Source: CAZWSX01 sp964636985
GTDB taxonomy: Bacteria > Planctomycetota > Planctomycetia > Pirellulales > Pirellulaceae
Assembly (NCBI GenBank): GCA_964636985.1
Contig: CAZWSX010000032.1
Location: 1-63,258 of the forward strand
DNA length: 63,258 nt
Direction of reading: 5' to 3'
Below are positions 1 through 7,380 of this stretch, in pieces (the stretch's first letter is position 1; every line of letters begins with the position of its first letter). The position numbers were made by a program, and so were the translations under genes. Under the pieces are notes generated by a model. It was not told where the DNA came from. It searched no databases and saw only the letters and a program-made list of their open reading frames with translations.

Positions 1-675
1 ATGCGCAAGCAAAGCATCGATCCCGCGAACCGCTGGCTTTGGCGAGCCAATCGCCGACGGCTGGAAGGGGAAACTCTCCGCGACGCGATGTTGGCAGTGT
101 CGGGCTCGATGAACTTTGAAATGAACGGTCCCAGCGTCAAACCGCCGCTGCCCCAAGCTGTCGTCGAAACCAGCAAGTACGCCTGGAAGGCCGATCCGGC
201 TCCGGCGAGCCACGTCCGCCGCTCGGTTTATGTGCTCGCGCAGCGAAACCTGCGTTTCCCCTTCTTCACCGCGTTCGACGCTCCCGATGCCTACCAAAGC
301 TGCGCCGCTCGGGCAAAAACCGTGACGGCACCGCAGGCGCTTTCGATGTTGAACGGCACGTTTGCGCAATCGACGGCGCAACGCTGGGCGGGTGCGATCC
401 TGCAAGCCGGGCATACGGAGTCGCGCGACTTCGTTGCACATGCTTACCAACAAGCCTTCGGCCGCAATGCCAGCGAAGCCGAAATCGCCGATGGCGCTGC
501 CTTTATCGAAGAACAAATCGACGCCGTACGAAGCGGGCCCGAGATCGACGATCGATCGCTGCCGTCGCCGTGCCCGAGTGAGTTCATTCGCCAAAATTCG
601 CCTGCCGAGGCGGCCGCCATGGTCGACTTCTGCCAGGCACTGTTCAACGCGTCGGAATTCTTGTTCGTCGATTAG
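1..675 (+). CDS. DUF1553 (PSD1) protein, C-terminal part, cut by window edge
   Basis: The reading frame is open to the left edge, so the ATG at position 1 is probably not the true start. The 224 visible residues match the C-terminal DUF1553 region of planctomycete DUF1549/DUF1553 proteins: a NRWLWRANRRRLEGETLRDA block, a FPFFTAFDAPD segment, the TAPQALSMLNG motif (about residues 108-118) and a terminal FNASEFLFVD tail. The complete family is several hundred residues longer and is usually exported. A DUF1501 gene follows after 65 bp, which is the standard pairing in this phylum. The function is not experimentally established; polysaccharide (sulfatase-rich) degradation contexts are common but not seen here. 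Confidence 0.9.
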   Translation: MRKQSIDPANRWLWRANRRRLEGETLRDAMLAVSGSMNFEMNGPSVKPPLPQAVVETSKYAWKADPAPASHVRRSVYVLAQRNLRFPFFTAFDAPDAYQSCAARAKTVTAPQALSMLNGTFAQSTAQRWAGAILQAGHTESRDFVAHAYQQAFGRNASEAEIADGAAFIEEQIDAVRSGPEIDDRSLPSPCPSEFIRQNSPAEAAAMVDFCQALFNASEFLFVD

Positions 676-740
676 CCTGCTCGTCGACTAATAACCTCGA
701 CTAGGTGTAACTGAAACAGGCATTTTGCGAGTCAGATTCC

Positions 741-2183
741 ATGTCGCTCTTTTCACACGGCTGTGGTCGCGCGTCATGCCCGAGTTCGCGGCGTGACTTC
801 TTGGCGAGCGCTGGCGGCGGCCTGGGCTTGGTTGCCTTACAGGCCATGTGGGCAAACGCCGCTCGCGCCGAAGAATCCAGCGGCAATCCGTTGGCCCCTC
901 GCAAGCCTCACTTCGCGACCAAAGCCAAGAGCGTGATTTGGTGCTTCTTGGATGGCGGCCCGAGCCACCTCGACTTGTTCGACCCCAAGCCCGCGCTCGA
1001 AAAGATGGCCGGCAGCCCGCTGCCACCCTCGTTCAAGCGGCCGATGACCTCGATGGGGATCACGAGCGGTACGCCTCTGTTGGCCAGCACACGGAAGTTC
1101 GCACAGTACGGCCAATCCGGTGCTTGGGTCAGCGACCTGGTGCCCGAAATTGCCACCTGTGTCGACGATATCGCCTTCCTCAAAGGCTGCTACGGCGAAG
1201 GGCTCACGCACGTCGCCGCCGTCACGCAAATGACGACGGGTTCGCTCCTGCTGGGACGCCCTTCGACCGGCGCCTGGACGCTTTACGGTTTGGGAAGCGA
1301 GTCGCAAGACCTGCCCGGCTTTATCGTCATCACCGATGGCCTGGCCGACCCACCTGGTGGTCCCAACAACTGGGGGCCTGGCTTCATTCCTTCATCGTTC
1401 CAGGGGACCCGCCTGGGCGAAGGAAAATCGCCCATTGTCGACGTCTCGCCTAGCGGCTTGGCCTCGAACGAACGGCAACGCGGGCAAATCGATTTCATTC
1501 AGAAGCTCAATAAACGCCACAAGGAATCGCGGACGCTCGATTCCGATTTGGACGCTCGAATTGCCTCATACGAACTCGCCTTTCGCATGCAAATGGCGGC
1601 CCCCGAAGCGGTCGACCTTTCCCGTGAATCGGCCGAAACGCAGTCGCTATACGGCCTCGATCGCGCCGAGAGCGCCAAAAATGGCCGCAACTGTTTGCTC
1701 GCACGGCGTTTGGTCGAACGGGGCGTGCGCTTCGTGCAGGTCTACATGGGAGCCGGGTCCCAGTGGGACGCCCATAGCGCGCTCGACGAGAACCACCAAA
1801 AGCAGTGCCTGGAAAGCGATCGTCCGATCGCCGGGCTGCTCAAGGACCTCAAGCGGCGCGGCTTGCTCGATTCGACGCTGGTCGTTTGGGGCGGCGAATT
1901 CGGCCGCACGCCAATGAGCGAAAGCGGCAACGGCCGCGACCACAATCCGTACGGCTTCACCATGTGGATGGCTGGCGGCGGCATCAAGGGTGGAATGTCT
2001 TACGGCGCCACCGACGAAGCAGGTTTGTACGCGGTCGATGGCCGCGCCCATATCAACGACGTCCACGCCACCATCCTGCACGCGATGGGGCTGCATCACG
2101 ATCAACTCACGTTCACCCACCTGGGCCGCGAAGAGCGTCTGACGGGAACGGCGGGGAGCCCCGTAACGCAGATCTTCGGCTAG
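741..2183 (+). CDS. DUF1501 domain protein with twin-arginine signal
   Basis: The 480-residue protein begins with a twin-arginine export signal: SRRDFLASAGGGLG at about residues 16-29 followed by a hydrophobic stretch and an AxA-like site near residue 44. Family motifs include FLDGGPSHLDLFDPKP, GRNCLLARRLVERGVRFVQV, the WGGEFGRTP block and RDHNPYGFTMWMAGGGIKGG, with the DVHATILHAMGL tail. The fold is related to alkaline phosphatase/sulfatase-type hydrolases, but the reaction is unknown. It lies 65 bp after the DUF1553 gene and is probably co-transcribed with it. Its stop codon overlaps by 4 bp, tail to tail, with the convergent membrane-protein gene. Confidence 0.93.
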   Translation: MSLFSHGCGRASCPSSRRDFLASAGGGLGLVALQAMWANAARAEESSGNPLAPRKPHFATKAKSVIWCFLDGGPSHLDLFDPKPALEKMAGSPLPPSFKRPMTSMGITSGTPLLASTRKFAQYGQSGAWVSDLVPEIATCVDDIAFLKGCYGEGLTHVAAVTQMTTGSLLLGRPSTGAWTLYGLGSESQDLPGFIVITDGLADPPGGPNNWGPGFIPSSFQGTRLGEGKSPIVDVSPSGLASNERQRGQIDFIQKLNKRHKESRTLDSDLDARIASYELAFRMQMAAPEAVDLSRESAETQSLYGLDRAESAKNGRNCLLARRLVERGVRFVQVYMGAGSQWDAHSALDENHQKQCLESDRPIAGLLKDLKRRGLLDSTLVVWGGEFGRTPMSESGNGRDHNPYGFTMWMAGGGIKGGMSYGATDEAGLYAVDGRAHINDVHATILHAMGLHHDQLTFTHLGREERLTGTAGSPVTQIFG

Positions 2184-3376
2184 TTGGCAGGTTCTTCCTC
2201 GGACGGGCTCGCCTCAGGCTCGCTGGCGGCGACTTCTTCATTGATGGTGCCGTCCTCTTCCTTCGTAAACATCACGCGCTTGCGGCCAAGATAGATCGAG
2301 AGAGGCCGCAGGTCGACCATCTCGATGAAGTCGCCTGGCTTTCCCGTGCGCCGTAAGTACGCGCGGCAGACGTGGGGCATCGCAATCAGCGGGACGTTGA
2401 TTTTTTTCAGATCCCGCAGCAGGAGTGGTTCGCTCGTGGGGAGCCGTAAGAGGCCGCTTTCATCGACAATGGGTGCCGGCTGCCACATTGCAATGGGCAT
2501 ATTGCTCGAGTGCAAACACCAGGCGAAGTAGGGATGGCAAAGATTTGCGTAGAACAACGCCGGATAGAGGAGAACGAGCCACGCCGCGACGACACTCCAC
2601 AACGGATCACTCGACTGATCTAGTTCTGCTTTCTTGACGCGGTCCCAAAAGCCACCTACGTAGACCAGCGCCGAAAGGGCCAGCGCCAGGTTCCACGGAG
2701 CCACCGTCGAGATGAATGAGTTGACGAAAGCCCAAACGGCGAGCGCGATATGTCCTACCGCCGCGAGCCAACCAGCATAAACGCGTGTCCGCGGGATGAG
2801 CGCCAGCAAGGCGATCGTCAATTCACCAAGAGCAATCCCCCATGCTAAGACCACGCCTGTCTCGGTCGTAATCGACTGGCTCACCGTTTCTTGGAGGTTC
2901 TTCGCCATGGCCAGGGGATAGTCGCCGGCCAAGAGTTTGTGCAGTCCGCCCCAAAGCCAGATCGATATCAGGTGCGCTACTGCGATCCGGCGAGGCCCTT
3001 GTCCTGGAAGCGTGCCCAGCACCAAAAACAGAAACGAAAGCATCTCGGGCTGGATCCGCCATTGATCGAGCACCATGCCCAGGCAGAGGATTGCCGCTGT
3101 GGTGACAAGCCCGACGCGTGGCCAGCGCCACGTGATCGCAAGCGAAGCGGCCATCGGCCAACCGAGGCTTACGTGGCAGGCGTCGAGCCACGTAGCATCG
3201 CCGAGGGGAAGGTGAACGGGACCTTCTGCGCCGCGAGCGCTCCACAACTTCCAGGTGAACGCCAGAACGATTCCCTGGCAGACTAGCAGCAGCAATCGAA
3301 GAACGGGACGATCGCCGTCAGATTCGGACGCCTTTCCATCGCGCGGTGCATCAGGAGCCGATGGAGCTTGCGACAT
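2180..3376 (-). CDS. Multi-pass membrane protein, HTTM/DoxX-like
   Basis: The 398-residue protein has a hydrophilic N-terminus of about 25 residues, then roughly eight hydrophobic segments up to about residue 285, and a soluble C-terminal domain rich in charged residues. The spacing of membrane helices and motifs such as SIWLWGGLHKLLAGDYPLAM (about 136-155) recall HTTM/DoxX-like proteins (vitamin K gamma-carboxylase-like topology), but the assignment is tentative. It starts 18 bp downstream of the Rrf2 regulator on the same strand, so the two are probably one transcript. That places this protein in the regulon controlled by the palindromic operators upstream. The 3' end overlaps the DUF1501 gene by 4 bp. 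Confidence 0.75.
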   Translation of the reverse strand: MSQAPSAPDAPRDGKASESDGDRPVLRLLLLVCQGIVLAFTWKLWSARGAEGPVHLPLGDATWLDACHVSLGWPMAASLAITWRWPRVGLVTTAAILCLGMVLDQWRIQPEMLSFLFLVLGTLPGQGPRRIAVAHLISIWLWGGLHKLLAGDYPLAMAKNLQETVSQSITTETGVVLAWGIALGELTIALLALIPRTRVYAGWLAAVGHIALAVWAFVNSFISTVAPWNLALALSALVYVGGFWDRVKKAELDQSSDPLWSVVAAWLVLLYPALFYANLCHPYFAWCLHSSNMPIAMWQPAPIVDESGLLRLPTSEPLLLRDLKKINVPLIAMPHVCRAYLRRTGKPGDFIEMVDLRPLSIYLGRKRVMFTKEEDGTINEEVAASEPEASPSEEEPAN

Positions 3377-3394
3377 AGACGGTTGACTGTGTCG

Positions 3395-3871
3395 TTACGA
3401 TTTCGACTTGTGCGAGGCCTTTTTCGCCTCGGATTCAGGAGGCCCGGCCGGGAAGTCGCACAGCGGGATGCTGGTAGTCGGTTCGGCCAATACCTCGGCC
3501 ATGGTGGTCGATGCGAACGCCTTCTCGACCGACGCCAGGGCGTTATCCATCCGACGGTGCAGCGGACATAAACGCGTGCCGTGTGACGCCAGCCCGAGGG
3601 GACACGTGGCGATCCGTTCAATCGGTTCAACCGCGTTCACGACGTCTAGCACCGTCAGTTCGCTCGGAGATTTCACCAGTGTCATCCCGCCGCCGATTCC
3701 GCGATGCGATTGGACAATGCCCTCTTTTGTGAGGGCCTGCAATACCTTCGACAGGTAGGGTTTAGCGACTTTGGTGGCCTCCGAGATTTGATCGGTCGTG
3801 CGCAGATTAGGGGCTTCGTACGCCAAATGGCAGACGGCGCGTAAGGCGTATTCCACGGTTTTGGAAAACAT
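3395..3871 (-). CDS. Rrf2-family transcriptional regulator, NsrR/IscR-like
   Basis: From the ATG at 3871 the protein is 158 residues, the usual Rrf2 length, beginning MFSKTVEYALRAVCHLA as expected for the family's first helix. An upstream in-frame ATG at 3907 adds 12 atypical residues and would overlap the operator, so it is rejected. The winged helix spans residues 25-75 with the GIGGGMTL wing. Cys90 and Cys102 lie in CPLGLASHGTRLCPLHRRMD; the middle cysteine of classical NsrR/IscR is replaced (Ser96/His97), while Cys102-x2-His105 matches the IscR spacing. It therefore probably binds an Fe-S cluster with altered ligation. It is divergent from a protoglobin gene and upstream of a membrane protein, with two operator palindromes in the promoter region, suggesting NO or redox sensing and autoregulation. 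Confidence 0.9.
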   Translation of the reverse strand: MFSKTVEYALRAVCHLAYEAPNLRTTDQISEATKVAKPYLSKVLQALTKEGIVQSHRGIGGGMTLVKSPSELTVLDVVNAVEPIERIATCPLGLASHGTRLCPLHRRMDNALASVEKAFASTTMAEVLAEPTTSIPLCDFPAGPPESEAKKASHKSKS

Positions 3872-3882
3872 TGAACATAAAA

Positions 3883-3898
3883 TGGATGTTGACATCCA
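3883..3898. promoter_or_regulatory. Palindromic operator 1 (probable Rrf2 site)
   Basis: A perfect 7-bp inverted repeat, TGGATGT-TG-ACATCCA, lies 12 bp upstream of the chosen Rrf2 start codon. It shares the frame TGGA-N8-TCCA and the half-site ACATCCA with a second copy 39 bp further right. Its position would block transcription of the regulator and the membrane protein gene behind it. Assignment to the adjacent Rrf2 regulator is inference. Confidence 0.7.
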
Positions 3899-3921
3899 CT
3901 TTACCATGAGCTAAGTTTCTA

Positions 3922-3945
3922 AAACTGGACAATAACATCCAGTTT
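3922..3945. promoter_or_regulatory. Palindromic operator 2 (probable Rrf2 site)
   Basis: Arms AAACTGGA (3922-3929) and TCCAGTTT (3938-3945) are perfect 8-bp complements around an 8-bp spacer. The core TGGACAATAACATCCA aligns base for base with operator 1 in its outer TGGA and its right ACATCCA half. It sits between the divergent regulator and protoglobin genes, 93 bp before the protoglobin start, so it could control both directions. Confidence 0.7.
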
Positions 3946-4038
3946 AGCGGCCCCTCCGTTGCAAGCAAACGGAGACGCTCTCCATCCTAACCTGCGGCCT
4001 CGGCAATACCGACGGCACCTTCTGCAAAGGCCAACGCC

Positions 4039-4614
4039 ATGAAACACATTGACGAACCACGTCTGGAGTCTGAAACGGGCTACCGATTCGAGTATCTGGC
4101 GGAATTCATGGGCTTTTCCGCGGACGACGTCGCGGCGATCCACGCGTCGGCGGGGCTTTTGGCCCCGCTCGTGCCAACGCTGGTGGACGCCGTGTACGAC
4201 AAATTGCACGGCTACGACGCAACCTGGCGACACTTTCTGCCACGGCAATCTGGCTACCAGGGATCAGTCCCACAGACGCTCAACGAACTGACGATGGACC
4301 ACGAGCAGATTCGGTTCCGCAAGGAGCACTTGGGACGTTACCTCGCGGCGCTGGTTACCAAGCCGTACGACGGCGACATGGTGAAGTATCTCGATCTCGT
4401 CGGCAAGATCCACACGCCCCACGCCGGCAGCGGCAAGATCAATGTTCCGCTCGTGCAGATGAACGCGTTGCTCGGATTCGTGGCGACGGCATTCATTCGG
4501 ACGATCCAAAGCTTCAACCTGCCGCGCGAGCAAGAAATCGCCACGATCAGCGCCTTCAACAAACTGCTGTGGATCCAGAACGACTTGATCACGCGGCATT
4601 ATCAACCGCGATAG
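4039..4614 (+). CDS. Protoglobin
   Basis: The 191-residue protein is the size of single-domain protoglobins (about 195 aa) and carries their pattern: an N-terminal helix ahead of a globin fold, the YRFEYLAEFMGFSADDVAAI segment, and the proximal histidine, probably His97, in RKEHLGRYL. The KIHTPHAGSGKINVP loop (about residues 122-136) is also typical. Protoglobins bind O2, CO and NO in haem; stand-alone forms without a signalling domain are thought to handle or sense gases. It is transcribed divergently from an NsrR/IscR-like regulator with two palindromes in the shared 167-bp promoter region, which favours a nitrosative-stress or gas-responsive role. No output domain is fused. Confidence 0.92.
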   Translation: MKHIDEPRLESETGYRFEYLAEFMGFSADDVAAIHASAGLLAPLVPTLVDAVYDKLHGYDATWRHFLPRQSGYQGSVPQTLNELTMDHEQIRFRKEHLGRYLAALVTKPYDGDMVKYLDLVGKIHTPHAGSGKINVPLVQMNALLGFVATAFIRTIQSFNLPREQEIATISAFNKLLWIQNDLITRHYQPR

Positions 4615-4713
4615 ACCATCGAACGGGAAGTAACCCGCGCGACTCGACTGTGGCCATTGCCGTCGCTACCCTGGATTATCCTAAAGCGATATCCAGCTGG
4701 GAGATGGACTGCA

Positions 4714-5436
4714 ATGGCCGAAAAATACCCGGTGCCTTGCGCATGTGGCGCCGCCATCCAGGTCAAGCTTACAGACGCGGGTCTCACGTTGCCGTGCACC
4801 GCGTGTGGCGGCAGCATCATCGTTCCTAGCTCGGCGAAGCTCAAGGAATCGTCCGGAGATCGTCGGCCTTTTCTCAGCCCCTACGAAAAGGTTCGGCAAG
4901 CGTTCTTTGCTCACGAGCCGCCATTCGACGGAGTGTGCCATCATTGTTCGTCCGCCAAGGCGACTCACCATACACCGATCACGGTGTCGGCACTCGCCGA
5001 CCGCGCCGAGATAAAGCGCGCTACGATTCGCCCGACAATCGGTGGAATTCAGATCAGCACGCCTACCTACGAAGAGACCTGGGAATCGCTTACTTTTCCG
5101 CTTTTGCTTTGCGACGACTGCCAATCCAAATTTGTTGAGCAGAGAACGCAAAGCTCGCCCGCATGGCCTTGGTTGGCCGCTTTTGCCGGTCTGGGTTTGG
5201 TCGGACTGGCGCTGTTTCTTTTGTTTGGTGAGATGGCAGTGATTAGTCTGCTCTCGCTCGTTTTTGCAGGCGCGTTCTACGGCTTCTTTGTTTGGAGGAT
5301 GCTACCGCCAAAGGTCCAGCGCGGCGACTGGTCGATTCGTCCTTGGATCTCTCGAATTCGCTGGGTGCCCGAATTGATCGACACAGGGGGCGAGATGGCG
5401 ATTTCCGTAGGACGCTCTCAACGGTTGCTTCCGTAA
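4714..5436 (+). CDS. Zinc-ribbon membrane protein
   Basis: The chosen ATG at 4714 gives 240 residues starting MAEKYPVPCACG; an upstream ATG at 4657 would add 19 residues without family character. Two metal-binding knuckles are visible: CAC plus CTAC at residues 9-31, and CHHC plus CDDC near residues 74-77 and about 130, each suited to zinc. Two adjacent hydrophobic segments (about residues 148-200) form a hairpin in the membrane, leaving the ribbons on one side. It converges with truA. No specific function is recognised; similar zinc-ribbon/two-helix proteins are frequent hypothetical proteins in planctomycetes. Confidence 0.75.
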   Translation: MAEKYPVPCACGAAIQVKLTDAGLTLPCTACGGSIIVPSSAKLKESSGDRRPFLSPYEKVRQAFFAHEPPFDGVCHHCSSAKATHHTPITVSALADRAEIKRATIRPTIGGIQISTPTYEETWESLTFPLLLCDDCQSKFVEQRTQSSPAWPWLAAFAGLGLVGLALFLLFGEMAVISLLSLVFAGAFYGFFVWRMLPPKVQRGDWSIRPWISRIRWVPELIDTGGEMAISVGRSQRLLP

Positions 5437-5455
5437 CAAGGCCCCAAAGGGTAGC

Positions 5456-6211
5456 TCACTCGTACCGCACCCACATCAAATACAAACCTTGAGCGGGGGC
5501 GACCATCCCCGCTTCTCTTCGATCGAGACTGGCCAAGACCTCGGCTGGCCAAGCGATGCTCTGGTTGCCGCGGCCGACTTGGACGAGCGTCCCGACGATG
5601 TTGCGGACCATGTTGTAAAGAAAGCCGTCCGCTTCGACCTCGATGGCGATCTTATCGATCCGTTCACAGGTGATGCGCTCAACGGATAGCTCGAAGACGG
5701 TCCGCACCGTCGTCAACCGCGACGAACCCTTGGTCTGGTACGCGGCGAAATCGTGCTTGCCAACCAGAGCCTGAGCCGACTCGCCCATCGCCTCGACGTC
5801 GAGTTGGTGCCAAATGTGCCACTCGTACTTGCGAGTGAAGATGTCGGGCGTTCGCCCATCGGTGATCAAGTATCGGTAGCGCTTGCGAACCGCGTCACGT
5901 ATCGGATCAAAGTCTTCTGGTGCGGGCGACACATCGAAGACGTGGATATCGCTTGGCAACTCGGCGTTGAGCGCCCTAAGGAGCGTCGCTTCTTCGATGG
6001 GGTTTTCCGTTTCGATTCCGACAACTTGCCCCAGCGCATGAACGCCAGCATCGGTCCGGCCGCTGGCCGTGGCCAGAGTGGGCTGGCCGAGGATCCGCGC
6101 GAGCGCTGCCTCAAACTCTCCTTGCACGGTTCGCTTGCCGGGCTGGCGCTGCCACCCGGCAAAATCGTTGCCATCGTAGGCGATAGTCATTCGGAGGAAG
6201 CGTTTGGGCAT
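5456..6211 (-). CDS. truA: tRNA pseudouridine synthase A
   Basis: TruA converts uridines 38-40 in the tRNA anticodon stem-loop to pseudouridine. The 251-residue protein is of standard length. Visible motifs are AYDGNDFAGWQRQP (11-24), the catalytic SGRTDAGVHALGQV block with Asp54, KRYRY in the middle, and the C-terminal FLYNMVRNIVGTL motif. It lies downstream of korB on the same strand but a strong intrinsic terminator separates them, so it likely has its own promoter. There is no clear Shine-Dalgarno sequence at the ATG. Confidence 0.97.
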   Translation of the reverse strand: MPKRFLRMTIAYDGNDFAGWQRQPGKRTVQGEFEAALARILGQPTLATASGRTDAGVHALGQVVGIETENPIEEATLLRALNAELPSDIHVFDVSPAPEDFDPIRDAVRKRYRYLITDGRTPDIFTRKYEWHIWHQLDVEAMGESAQALVGKHDFAAYQTKGSSRLTTVRTVFELSVERITCERIDKIAIEVEADGFLYNMVRNIVGTLVQVGRGNQSIAWPAEVLASLDRREAGMVAPAQGLYLMWVRYE

Positions 6212-6230
6212 ACCTGGTAATCTGCGAACG

Positions 6231-6259
6231 AAAAAGGCCGCCGGCGTTTGCCAGCGGCC
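6231..6259 (-). terminator. Intrinsic terminator of the korAB operon
   Basis: On the minus strand the sequence reads GGCCGCTGGC-AAAC-GCCGGCGGCC-TTTTT. This is a 10-bp GC-rich stem (one G-U wobble) with a 4-base loop, immediately followed by five T residues. It lies 35 bp downstream of the korB stop codon and before the truA start. Confidence 0.88.
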
Positions 6260-6293
6260 CTTCCTGTGAGTTCATGACAAAAGCGAGAAGCGG

Positions 6294-7319
6294 TTAGTTG
6301 ACCGTCCAGGTTTCGCCGCTGTTGAACAGCGTTGCCAGGTCGCCCGGGCCCTTCTTGGCGATCGCCGTTTCGACTTGCTTGTTGGTTTCCTCGTCGTAGG
6401 TCGGGCGTTGCACGTTGCGGAACACGCCGATCGGTTCGGGGAAGTGCGGATGGTGCATCCGGCTCAGCATGTAGGCCAGCGTCGGGTTCGGGGCCTTCTC
6501 GTCGTGGAAGATCAAATCGTCTTCCTTCACGCCCTTGCCCAGTTCGACCACTTCCGGCATCAGCGTGCCGACGTTCAGTCGGATACCCTTGTCCTTGTTC
6601 TTGCCGAAGATGATCGGCTTGCCGTGCTCGATTTCGACCACGGTGTCAGACTTAGTTTCTTTGCTGGTCGCGTAGTCGAAAGCACCGTCGTTGAAAACGA
6701 TGCAGTTTTGATAGATCTCGACGAAGGCCGTTCCCTTGTGCTCGGCGGCACGGCGGAGCGTTTCGGCCATGTGCTTGATGTGCGAGTCGATCGTACGGGC
6801 GACGAACGTTGCCTCGGCACCCAAAGCAATCGACAGCGGGTGGAGCGGGTAATCGACCGTGCCCATCGGCGTGCTCTTGGTCACCTGGCCGACGACGCTG
6901 GTGGGCGAGTATTGGCCCTTAGTCAAACCGTAAATCCGGTTGTTGAAGAGCACGATCTTAAGGTCGACGTTACGGCGGATGCAGTGGATCAGGTGATTGC
7001 CACCGATCGAGAGTCCGTCGCCGTCGCCCGTGATGACCCAAGTTTGCAGGCCAGGTTTGGCAACCTTCAGGCCTGTCGCCACGGCCGGAGCACGGCCGTG
7101 GATGCTGTGCATGCCATAGGTGTTCATGTAGTACGGAAAGCGGCTCGAGCAGCCGATGCCCGAGATGAACACAATATTCTCTCGCGGAATGCCCAACTGG
7201 GGCATGATCTTTTTCATCTGCGCCAAGATGGCGTAGTCGCCGCAGCCAGGGCACCAACGCACTTCCTGGTCGCTGGCGAAGTCGGACGAAGTCAAAACAG
7301 GCAGGTTTGCAGTACTCAT
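6294..7319 (-). CDS. korB: 2-oxoglutarate (2-oxoacid):ferredoxin oxidoreductase, beta subunit
   Basis: The beta subunit carries thiamine diphosphate and an Fe-S cluster for oxidative decarboxylation of a 2-oxoacid, probably 2-oxoglutarate, with ferredoxin as acceptor. From the ATG at 7319 it has 341 residues beginning MSTANLPVLTSSDF; a longer frame to 7421 would overlap korA and was rejected. Seen are the WCPGCGDYAIL cluster-binding motif (about 22-32), GIGCSSR with a further cysteine, and the thiamine-binding GDGDGLSIGGNH...NNRIYG region. The YGLTKGQYSPTS motif is typical of KorB. It follows korA after 61 bp and ends before a strong terminator. Confidence 0.95.
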   Translation of the reverse strand: MSTANLPVLTSSDFASDQEVRWCPGCGDYAILAQMKKIMPQLGIPRENIVFISGIGCSSRFPYYMNTYGMHSIHGRAPAVATGLKVAKPGLQTWVITGDGDGLSIGGNHLIHCIRRNVDLKIVLFNNRIYGLTKGQYSPTSVVGQVTKSTPMGTVDYPLHPLSIALGAEATFVARTIDSHIKHMAETLRRAAEHKGTAFVEIYQNCIVFNDGAFDYATSKETKSDTVVEIEHGKPIIFGKNKDKGIRLNVGTLMPEVVELGKGVKEDDLIFHDEKAPNPTLAYMLSRMHHPHFPEPIGVFRNVQRPTYDEETNKQVETAIAKKGPGDLATLFNSGETWTVN

Positions 7320-7380
7320 ATCGGGATCGCTATCGAAAGTGGAATGTTGAGGTCGGTGTGATAAGTGAAAGAAGTAACGA

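Noticed and set aside
3872..3907. Longer Rrf2 start at 3907
   Set aside because: The extra 12 residues are atypical and would cover the first operator; the ATG at 3871 gives the canonical N-terminus.
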